Source: Clostridia bacterium (GTDB lineage: Bacteria > Bacillota > Clostridia > TANB77 > CAG-508). Taken from it: 5,448 nt of DNA. The position numbers and the translations under genes are program-made. The stretch lies in assembly GCA_900768805.1 (NCBI GenBank), contig CAAGEF010000157.1, positions 1 through 5,448 of the forward strand, written 5' to 3'. Positions 1 to 5,448 of this stretch are shown in pieces. Position 1 is the first letter of the stretch. Every line of letters starts with the position of its first letter. A model generated the notes under the pieces. That model saw nothing but the letters and a program-made list of their open reading frames with translations. It was not told where the DNA came from and searched no databases.

Positions 1-1
1 A

Positions 2-2251
2 GGATTTAGAGTTATCTTATCTGAAAAAAGTACAAGACATACTTATGAAAAAGGAATGGAATCAATGCCGTCTGAATCAGTATGTTATCCTGCAAAACTT
101 GCTCATGGACATATAATGAGTTTAATTGAACAAGGAATTACTACAATTTTCTATCCATGTATTCCTTATTCAAGAAAAGAATTTTCAGATAGTGATAATC
201 ATTATAATTGTCCTATAGTAATTTCATATTCTGAAGTTATAAAAAATAATGTTGAAGAATTAAAAACTAAAAATATCAATTATCTAAATCCATTTTTACC
301 AATTGATGATACTAAAAATTTAGTTAAAAAAGTTTACGAATTGGATTGTTTTAAACAATATAAATTTACCAAAAAAGAACTTAACCTAGCTGCAAAAGCT
401 GCAGAAGAAGAATATCAAAAATATCGTGATGATGTTCATAAAAAAGGTGAAGAAGTATTAGAATATATTGAAAAAAATGATTTAAGAGGAATTGTATTAT
501 CAGGAAGACCATATCATGTGGATCCAGAAATAAACCATGGTATAGATACTTTAATAACAAGCTTAGGATTATGCGTATTATCAGAAGACAGTATATCAAA
601 CAAAACAGAAGCTCAAAGACCTTTAAGAGTTGTTGACCAATGGGCATTTCATTCTAGATTATATGCTACTGCTGATTTTGTTGGAAAAAACGATAAATTA
701 GAATTGATACAATTAAACTCATTTGGTTGTGGTGTTGATGCTGTTACAACAGATCAAGTTGAGGAAATATTAAAAAGCTATGATAATATGTATACTCTTA
801 TAAAAATAGATGAAATAAACAATTTAGGAGCAATTCGTATCCGTATTCGTTCATTGCTTGCAAGTATGAATAAAAGAATAGCTTCCAAAAAAGCTCTTGA
901 AGAAGAAAACTATGGTAATTATAAAGTAAAAAAAGTTCCTTTTACTAAAGATATGAGAGAAGCTGGATATACAATCCTTTGCCCTCAAATGGCACCTATA
1001 CATTTTGATTTATTAGCCCCAGCACTTAACTCATTAGGATATAATGTTCATTTATTAAAAGAATGTACAGAGCATACTGTTGAAACTGGTTTAAGATATG
1101 TAAATAATGATGCTTGTTATCCTGCAATTTTAACTACTGGACAAATGATAGAAGCACTTCAATCTGGAAAATTCGATACTAACAAAACAGCTTTAATAAT
1201 GTCACAAACAGGTGGTGGATGTAGAGCTACAAATTATATTGGATTTATTAGAAAAGCTTTAAAAGATGCTGGATATCCAAATATTCCAATAGTTTCATTT
1301 AATATTGTTGGTTTAGAAAAAGCATCAGGATTTAAAATTACACCAAAAATGGTTGATAAATTATTAAGATGTGTTGTTTATGGTGATTTACTACAAAAAA
1401 TGCTTTATAAAAATAGACCTTATGAAGTAAATAAAGGTGAAACAGAAGCTTTATTTAACAAATGGATGGAAAAATCAAAAGACCTTATAATAAACGGAAC
1501 TTATAAACAATATAAACAAAGTATGTATGATATAGTTAATGATTTTGAAAAAATCAAATTAAATACTTCAGTTAAAAAACCAAAAGTAGGTATTGTTGGA
1601 GAAATATTAATAAAATATCATCCATTTGGAAATAATTTCGTTACAAAAAAATTAGAAGAAGAAGGTGCAGAAGTAGTTCTACCAGACTTTATGGGATTCT
1701 TAAAATTTATTTGTACACATAAAATAACTTTTAATGAATTATTAAATACAAATAAAACTTCTTCAAAAATATTTAGAGTTGCTATAAAACTTATTGGTAT
1801 ATTAGAAAAAGATATGAAAAAAGCTTTAGCTAAATCTAAAAAGGATTATTTACCTTTATGCAATATAATGGAATTAGAAGAAAATGTTAAAGATATTCTT
1901 TCAATAGGAAATCAAACAGGCGAAGGCTGGTTCCTAACAGCTGAAATGATTGAATATATAGAACATGAAATTCCAAATATTGTTTGTGTTCAACCATTTG
2001 CTTGTTTACCAAATCATGTTGTAGGAAAAGGTGTTATAAAAACAATTAGAGCAAAATATCCACATGCAAACATTTCTCCTATAGATTACGATCCTGGAGC
2101 AAGTGAAACTAACCAAACTAATAGATTAAAGCTTATGATGACTGTTGCTAAAGACAATTTAGAGCAAGGTAAAAAATCTAAAAAAGCTGCTAATAAAGAA
2201 AATAAAAGAACTAAAAATTCTAAAAAAACAAGTAAAGTAAAAAGCAATTAA
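2..2251 (+). CDS. Large 2-hydroxyacyl-CoA dehydratase activase-type protein (DUF2229/COG3580-COG3581 part), 5' truncated
   Basis: The frame is open to the left edge and residues before the first ATG (base 56) already match the family, so ATG 56 is not the true start; 749 C-terminal residues are visible. Full-length relatives have about 1400 residues, with BadF/BcrA-type ATPase domains (COG1924) N-terminal to this part. Fragment numbering: a DUF2229-like region carries Cys28, Cys53 (YPCIPY) and Cys70 (NCP), then GRPYH at 168-172, VVDQW at 210-214 and GCG at 242-244. A second, dehydratase-subunit-like region has Cys327, Cys355, Cys372 (ACYP) and GGGC at 404-407. The C-terminal part has GIVGE at 530-534, NQTGEGWF at 637-644, Cys668 (FACLPNH) and DYDPGASET from 695, ending in a Lys-rich tail (about 718-749). 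Smaller family members use ATP to inject an electron into Fe-S dehydratases; the conserved cysteines probably bind Fe-S clusters (inference). The substrate of the giant forms is unknown to me. No frameshift seen; stop TAA. Expected cytoplasmic. Confidence 0.9.
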   Translation, partial: GFRVILSEKSTRHTYEKGMESMPSESVCYPAKLAHGHIMSLIEQGITTIFYPCIPYSRKEFSDSDNHYNCPIVISYSEVIKNNVEELKTKNINYLNPFLPIDDTKNLVKKVYELDCFKQYKFTKKELNLAAKAAEEEYQKYRDDVHKKGEEVLEYIEKNDLRGIVLSGRPYHVDPEINHGIDTLITSLGLCVLSEDSISNKTEAQRPLRVVDQWAFHSRLYATADFVGKNDKLELIQLNSFGCGVDAVTTDQVEEILKSYDNMYTLIKIDEINNLGAIRIRIRSLLASMNKRIASKKALEEENYGNYKVKKVPFTKDMREAGYTILCPQMAPIHFDLLAPALNSLGYNVHLLKECTEHTVETGLRYVNNDACYPAILTTGQMIEALQSGKFDTNKTALIMSQTGGGCRATNYIGFIRKALKDAGYPNIPIVSFNIVGLEKASGFKITPKMVDKLLRCVVYGDLLQKMLYKNRPYEVNKGETEALFNKWMEKSKDLIINGTYKQYKQSMYDIVNDFEKIKLNTSVKKPKVGIVGEILIKYHPFGNNFVTKKLEEEGAEVVLPDFMGFLKFICTHKITFNELLNTNKTSSKIFRVAIKLIGILEKDMKKALAKSKKDYLPLCNIMELEENVKDILSIGNQTGEGWFLTAEMIEYIEHEIPNIVCVQPFACLPNHVVGKGVIKTIRAKYPHANISPIDYDPGASETNQTNRLKLMMTVAKDNLEQGKKSKKAANKENKRTKNSKKTSKVKSN

Positions 2252-2286
2252 TTAGAAATTATAAAATTTTTAATTTATAGAATTTG

Positions 2287-2335
2287 AAAAACCAAAATAG
2301 ATTCATATACATTTTATGAGGATATTTTGGTTTTT
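2287..2335 (+). terminator. Bipartite hairpin terminator after the activase gene
   Basis: Bases 2287-2299 (AAAAACCAAAATA) pair perfectly with 2323-2335 (TATTTTGGTTTTT), a 13-bp stem. Inside it, TCATA (2303-2307) pairs with TATGA (2315-2319) around a 7-nt loop, so the structure is an outer and an inner helix separated by a small internal loop. It lies 35 nt after the stop codon and its 3' arm ends in five T. The A-tract on the 5' side means it could also work on the opposite strand. The stem is AT-rich with two GC pairs in the outer helix, which is weak in isolation but much longer than neighbouring chance hairpins. Confidence 0.75.
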
Positions 2336-2577
2336 ATATTATTTTAATTTCGATTATTTCAAATTTATTTTTTAAATTATAATAAATTATTTTGTTTTTA
2401 TCATATAATTTTTATCTAATTATTAAATTTCTTTTAATTTGAAAATGTCAAATTTAAGTATAAGAATACTTAAAAAAATTAAATATGTTATTTCATCTAC
2501 TACAAGTAAAAAAATAAATATTTTATATCTAATATTAAGTTTATTTCAAAACAATTTATAAAAATATATCAAAATCA

Positions 2578-2655
2578 AACAAACTTTTTTTTGCTTTTTA
2601 ATATAGCTTATTCCCTATTCATTTTATAATTATTTATTCTTATTTTTTATTAAAA
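2578..2655 (+). repeat. Possible diverged AT-rich spacer module, copy A
   Basis: This stretch begins AACAAAC followed by eight T, GC, TTTTTAA, then CTTATTCCCTAT, and ends in TTCTTATTTTTTATTAAA. It shares this order of words with the stretches starting near 3434 and 5061, especially TTTTTTTGC and the CC-containing core with copy C. The alignment needs gaps and is the weakest of the three. Confidence 0.2.
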
Positions 2656-2714
2656 AAAATTGAATTTTTAATATATTTTTTTGAACAAATTAATTATCTA
2701 AAAAATTCAATTTT
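2656..2714. repeat. Perfect 14-bp inverted repeat in the spacer
   Basis: AAAATTGAATTTTT at 2656-2669 is the exact reverse complement of AAAAATTCAATTTT at 2701-2714, separated by 31 nt. Each arm has a single G or C. It could form a long AT hairpin in RNA, but no convincing promoter or gene lies beside it and it has no clear T-run exit. Chance pairing is a real possibility at this composition. Confidence 0.4.
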
Positions 2715-3433
2715 ATAAAATTACTAAAAAAGAATCTTATATATATCAAAAAAAATAATTTGATTTTCTCAAATTTAATATAATTAAATTTTCTTATTAT
2801 TTGTTTAAATAATACATTAGTGATAAATTATTTATCTATATTACTTAAATAATATAATTTGAAAAAATCTAATTATTGCAAAAAAAAATATATTCATTAT
2901 AAGATAAAATTTTCATTGAAATTCTATATACAATATTTGCTGAAATCTTTATATATAATAGTAAATAATTTTCTATTATTAGAATACAAATATTATAATT
3001 ATATGATTAAAAAAATATTCCTATAAGATAGAAAAATCAAAAGAAATAAAAATTGTGTGCAATATTTTTATTTAAATCATCTCTAAAAAATTTTTCCACT
3101 GATCAAAAAATTTAATTAATTATTTTTAATATTCAACTACTAATATTCTAATTTTAAATCTTATCCTCTCATATATTCAAATATGTTTTCTTAAAAAATA
3201 TTTTTAATTATTTATATATTTTATTTTTTTCAAAAAACTTTTATTTATGATGTTTTTAACAAATTAGAAATTTTCAAATAGTTAGAATTTAGAAATTTAT
3301 TATAAATTCAAAATTTTCAAATCTTATTATTTTTATTAAAACATATTAATTTTTTAATTTAACTAAAACATATTGAAATAATTTTCTTTTTTATAGATTT
3401 ATAGTATTTTAACTCTATATTTTAAGAAAACTC

Positions 3434-3515
3434 TTTTAAAATTAATAGAACAAATTTTCTAACTTTAAAACTTTAATTTCCTTATATAAAATGTTATTAT
3501 TTCTTCCTATTTTTT
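3434..3515 (+). repeat. Possible diverged AT-rich spacer module, copy B
   Basis: TTAATTTCCTTATAT at 3473-3487 is identical to 5102-5116, and TCCTATTTTTT begins exactly 32 nt later in both copies (3505 and 5134). Without gaps I count 34 matches in 43 positions, including all five C residues of the segment. Upstream, TTTTAAAAT (3434) recurs at 5061 at nearly the same distance (39 against 41 nt). The length of the module is uncertain. Confidence 0.35.
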
Positions 3516-3735
3516 TCTTGAAAATATTTTACATAATATAAAATCTAGCAAAGCTTTATTACAAGAATGTTTTTTAGAAAAAATTATTTAATATTTTTAA
3601 TTATTTATTTTTAATAAAAATAATTTGATTTTATAAAATTGAAAAAAACATAAATAATTATTTAATTTAACAAACTTTTTTTTATTATCTAAAATTAAAT
3701 TCGCTTTTTTGAAATTAATTTACATTATATTTTTT

Positions 3736-3785
3736 ACCATCATACTATCTATTCTACCACTTATGTTAACTTTTTAACCATCTAT
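3736..3785 (+). promoter_or_regulatory. Candidate LytTR operator: nine-base direct repeats at 20-21 bp period
   Basis: Three similar 9-mers lie in direct orientation: ACCATCATA (3736-3744), ACCACTTAT (3756-3764) and ACCATCTAT (3777-3785), with 11- and 12-nt spacers. The last two match at seven of nine positions. LytTR proteins typically bind two direct nine-base repeats about 12 bp apart on one face of the helix, and ACC-starting repeats are, from memory, typical of stand-alone LytTR systems. The patch has 13 C and one G in 47 nt (3736-3782), unlike the surrounding AT desert. It sits about 30-80 bp upstream of the candidate -10 box of the lytTR gene, an activator position. The protein-site pairing is inferred. 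Confidence 0.55.
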
Positions 3786-3791
3786 AAAAAA

Positions 3792-3823
3792 TTCAACAAA
3801 AAAAACTAGATTTAAGTTATAAT
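3792..3823 (+). promoter_or_regulatory. Candidate promoter of the lytTR operon
   Basis: A perfect -10 hexamer TATAAT lies at 3818-3823. The best -35-like word is TTCAAC at 3792-3797, which is poor and gives a long 20-bp spacer; at the ideal 17-bp spacing there is only AACAAA. A weak -35 with long spacing fits a promoter that needs an activator bound at the direct repeats just upstream. The predicted start near 3830 would place the ribosome binding site at the very 5' end of the mRNA, which is unusual, so the exact promoter remains uncertain. Confidence 0.45.
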
Positions 3824-3843
3824 ATATTTAGGAGGAAAAAATT

Positions 3844-4281
3844 ATGAAAATTGAATTACAAATAGATGAAAAATATGATGAAAGAAAAGTTATCATTCAA
3901 GCAAAAGAAATTGATGAAGAAATTAAAGCATTAATAGAAAAGATTTCTCCAAAAAAAGAATCTTTAAAAGTTTCTTTAGATGATGATACTTACATATTAA
4001 AAGAAGATGAAATAGAATCTGTATACACAGAAAATGGAAAAGTTTATGTTAAAACACCAACAAAAACTTATTTATCTAAAAAGCGATTATACGAATATGA
4101 AGAAATTTTATCAAAAGATAAATTTGTTAGAATTTCAAATTCGGAAATAGTGAATTTTGACGAAGTTAGAAATTTTAATACAAAATTTTTGAATACTATT
4201 TGTATAAATTTTTATAGTGGATATCAGACATATGTATCAAGAAGATACATAAAAAGAATAAAAGAATTTTTAAATATATAA
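3844..4281 (+). CDS. Stand-alone LytTR-family DNA-binding transcriptional regulator
   Basis: The 145-residue protein is a single LytTR domain with a short N-terminal extension and no receiver domain, as in LytTR regulators paired with a membrane partner. An N-terminal segment (1-35, MKIELQIDEKYDE onward) typical of this subfamily precedes the beta-rich domain at about 40-143. Recognisable elements are DTYILKEDEIESVYTENGKVYV (49-70, given as separate strands ILKEDEIESV and GKVYV), FVRISNSEIVNFDEV (94-108) and the C-terminal YVSRRYIKRIKEFL (130-143), which carries the basic residues expected to contact DNA. The start is set by AGGAGG at 3830-3835, 8 nt before ATG. A candidate binding site lies just upstream, suggesting autoregulation. 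The next gene follows after 13 nt and is very likely its membrane-bound antagonist. Family assignment is firm; regulated genes and signal are unknown. Confidence 0.9.
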   Translation: MKIELQIDEKYDERKVIIQAKEIDEEIKALIEKISPKKESLKVSLDDDTYILKEDEIESVYTENGKVYVKTPTKTYLSKKRLYEYEEILSKDKFVRISNSEIVNFDEVRNFNTKFLNTICINFYSGYQTYVSRRYIKRIKEFLNI

Positions 4282-4288
4282 AGGAGGG
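4281..4288 (+). promoter_or_regulatory. Strong ribosome binding site of the membrane-protein gene
   Basis: AAGGAGGG overlaps the last base of the upstream TAA stop codon (4279-4281) and lies 6 nt before ATG 4295. It fixes the start and suggests efficient translation of the second gene from the same mRNA, with possible re-initiation after the lytTR stop. Confidence 0.8.
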
Positions 4289-4294
4289 ATTTTT

Positions 4295-4798
4295 ATGGAA
4301 AGAAAATCAAATTTGATTCTTATTATTTTAGGTATTTTCTTAGTAGGAAATATTTGTCTACTTTGTTCTTACATATTTATTTATTTTGTAGCAGGACCAA
4401 CAGTATATGCAAATGAAATTATGAGTTTAGTAGATATTCATATGTTATTTTCACAAATACTTATATCTGGACTTGGTTCACTAACAATATCTTTATTTGG
4501 AAAAATGTTAATTTCTATAGTACTTAGACCAACTATTCAAGACACTTCTTTAAAAAATTTAATAAAAATATATATTATTAGTATTTCTAAATTAACTATT
4601 TATCTTATACTAGGATATTTTATTTTTGATATTCTATTTAGTAAAAGCAAAATTTCTGAAAATTTATTAACAGGATATAAGCTGTTCTTAGTGATTGCAA
4701 TGATTTTAGGAGCAATAATATATATAACTGTTCAAGGAACAAAAAATTTAAATAAAAAATTACTAAAAAGAAAACAAGAAAAATTAAATAAAAAATAA
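4295..4798 (+). CDS. Four-helix membrane protein, DUF3021-like, probable LytTR inhibitor
   Basis: The 167-residue protein has four hydrophobic segments, at about 7-33, 49-77, 88-115 and 127-147, and a Lys/Arg-rich C-terminal tail (150-167) likely to be cytoplasmic. No cleavable signal peptide or enzymatic motif is evident. Size, topology and position directly behind a stand-alone LytTR gene match DUF3021-type partners; the segment from GPTVYANEIMS (34-44) into FSQILISGLGS (52-62) resembles that family, but the WEIE-like motif I associate with many members after helix 2 is absent, so membership rests partly on context. In characterised systems of this layout, such as streptococcal HdrRM and BrsRM, the membrane protein restrains its LytTR partner; the same role is inferred here. 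The gene starts 13 nt after the regulator's stop, with a strong ribosome site, and ends the operon before a hairpin. Confidence 0.75.
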   Translation: MERKSNLILIILGIFLVGNICLLCSYIFIYFVAGPTVYANEIMSLVDIHMLFSQILISGLGSLTISLFGKMLISIVLRPTIQDTSLKNLIKIYIISISKLTIYLILGYFIFDILFSKSKISENLLTGYKLFLVIAMILGAIIYITVQGTKNLNKKLLKRKQEKLNKK

Positions 4799-4847
4799 GT
4801 GCTCTATTTATTTTATAAAACATTCACAAAATATTAATTATATAAGA

Positions 4848-4901
4848 AAAAATCCAAATTCTACATATTGATAAAAATTTATATGTATTATTTGGATTTT
4901 T
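4848..4901 (+). terminator. Bipartite hairpin terminator after the LytTR operon
   Basis: AAAAATCCAAAT (4848-4859) pairs perfectly with ATTTGGATTTTT (4890-4901), a 12-bp stem. Inside it, TACATAT (4862-4868) pairs with ATATGTA (4881-4887), giving an inner 7-bp helix separated by a 2x2 internal loop. The 3' arm ends in five T. It begins 49 nt after the stop codon of the membrane-protein gene. Its layout closely parallels the hairpin after the activase gene. Confidence 0.75.
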
Positions 4902-5060
4902 AAATTTGATAATTTGAAATTTTTCATTTTCACAACTATAAAAAAATAACTAATTTTTCTACCAAAAAATTCATAAAAAAATTAAAAATATGAAAAAAAA
5001 TTTTATAAATTCAATATTTGATTTAATTTATTGCTTTTTATAACGCTCTTAGTAACAATT

Positions 5061-5144
5061 TTTTAAAATCTTTTCAAAACATTTTTTTGCATTTTAAATA
5101 CTTAATTTCCTTATATTTTTTTTATTTTTTTCGTCCTATTTTTT
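5061..5144 (+). repeat. Possible diverged AT-rich spacer module, copy C
   Basis: This stretch contains TTTTAAAAT (5061), TTTTTTTGC (5082-5090), TTAATTTCCTTATAT (5102-5116) and TCCTATTTTTT (5134-5144). The last two words occur with the same 32-nt start-to-start spacing at 3473 and 3505. It lies on the far side of the LytTR operon from the other copies, on the same strand. Confidence 0.35.
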
Positions 5145-5284
5145 AAATAAAACTGGACCCTAATAATCAAAAAAAACTTCATCAAATTATATTTAAACTT
5201 TATTTGATATTATAAAATTTAAAAATTCTATTTTTTCATTTACATTATTATTTATATTTCATAAATTTGATAATCCCAAATCAA

Positions 5285-5300
5285 ACTAAATCTGTTTAGT
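5285..5300. repeat. Small 6-bp inverted repeat with tetraloop
   Basis: ACTAAA (5285-5290) and TTTAGT (5295-5300) are reverse complements around TCTG. It could be an operator-like palindrome or a minor hairpin, but no gene is visible beside it. Confidence 0.25.
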
Positions 5301-5448
5301 ATAAAATAATTTAAATATTTTTTTGAGCTTTTAGAAAATATTTTTATATTATCTAATCTTTTTTTGAAATTTTTGATAAAAACTAATTAAATTAAATTTT
5401 ATTTTTTCTATAAATCGTATTTTAAATCTATTTATTATTTTTTAAAAA

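Larger units (their letters stand above)
2336..3735. other. Extremely AT-rich gene-free spacer
   Basis: No reading frame with a credible ribosome binding site was found on either strand, and no tRNA- or rRNA-like sequence was recognised. Hand counting gives 106 G/C in the 900 nt from 2341 to 3240 (11.8%), far below the flanking genes. Long A- and T-tracts suggest intrinsically bent DNA. No DnaA-box cluster of the TTATCCACA type is visible, so an origin is not supported. TATAAT-like words are so common here that they carry no promoter information. Contents that stand out are an inverted repeat at 2656-2714, a 17-bp word repeated at 2751 and 3616, and the diverged modules listed separately. Confidence 0.7.
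4902..5448. other. AT-rich gene-free region at the right end
   Basis: No open frame with a ribosome binding site was found on either strand, and no RNA gene was recognised. Features that stand out are a module resembling the upstream spacer (5061-5144) and a small hairpin, ACTAAA-TCTG-TTTAGT, at 5285-5300. The window ends inside this region, so it may be the spacer before another gene. Confidence 0.6.

Noticed and set aside
56..58. ATG 56 as the start of the activase-type protein
   Set aside because: The frame continues to the left edge and the preceding residues (GFRVILSEKSTRHTYEKG) fit the family; no ribosome site suits this ATG.
381..647. Open frame of 88 codons on the minus strand inside the activase gene
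   Set aside because: It lies antisense to a well-conserved coding region; the Leu/Ile/His-rich translation is what antisense reading of Lys/Glu/Asp codons gives, and no ribosome site precedes it.
2757..2775. Hairpin AATTTGA-TTTTC-TCAAATT
   Set aside because: A 7-bp AT stem is common by chance here and no gene ends nearby.
3158..3175. Minus-strand GAGAGG as a ribosome binding site
   Set aside because: No start codon at a suitable distance and the following frames close at once.
2578..3683. AACAAAC followed by eight T, identical at 2578-2592 and 3669-3683
   Set aside because: At this composition a rough estimate gives several 15-base matches by chance in 1.6 kb, and the sequences diverge immediately afterwards.
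2252..3843. Replication origin in the AT-rich spacer
   Set aside because: No cluster of DnaA boxes and no dnaA, dnaN or similar neighbour; AT richness alone is not evidence.
2252..3843. CRISPR array or regular tandem repeat
   Set aside because: No evenly spaced repeat of 20-40 bp was found; similarities are few, diverged and irregularly spaced.
4638..4823. Open frame of 61 codons on the minus strand overlapping the membrane-protein gene
   Set aside because: It is antisense to the 3' end of a well-supported gene, has no ribosome binding site and translates to low-complexity Phe/Leu/Ile.

Overview
The window looks like a low-GC anaerobic Firmicute (Bacillota), probably a Clostridia-type gut or sediment bacterium. 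The evidence is consensus AGGAGG Shine-Dalgarno sites, TAA stops, tryptophan encoded by TGG with no in-frame TGA (standard bacterial code), a giant 2-hydroxyacyl-CoA dehydratase activase-type protein typical of strict anaerobes, and a LytTR regulator paired with a small membrane protein. I cannot name a genus. Coding DNA is AT-rich (about 25-35% GC in lines counted by hand), and the spacers are far more so: 106 G/C in the 900 nt from 2341 to 3240, or 11.8%.

Layout: bases 2-2251 hold the C-terminal 749 residues of the large activase-type protein, whose start lies upstream of the window. A bipartite hairpin with a T-tract (2287-2335) follows and probably ends its transcript. A gene-free spacer of 1592 nt (2252-3843) leads to a two-gene operon on the same strand: a stand-alone LytTR DNA-binding protein (3844-4281) and, 13 nt later, a four-helix membrane protein resembling DUF3021 (4295-4798). 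A second bipartite hairpin (4848-4901) closes the operon. The last part of the window is again extremely AT-rich with no gene seen.

How the parts work together: the LytTR/membrane-protein pair has the layout of a LytTR regulatory system, in which the membrane protein is thought to hold the regulator inactive until a signal arrives. Just upstream lies a C-rich patch with nine-base direct repeats, ACCACTTAT-N12-ACCATCTAT (3756-3785), plus a third ACCATCATA copy at 3736. This 9-12-9 geometry is that of a LytTR binding site, so the pair probably controls its own promoter. The activase gene is in a separate transcription unit and there is no sign that the two are functionally linked.

Less certain observations are a set of diverged AT-rich repeats in the spacers on both sides of the operon, and a perfect 14-bp inverted repeat inside the first spacer. 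Both need statistical controls because the composition is so skewed.
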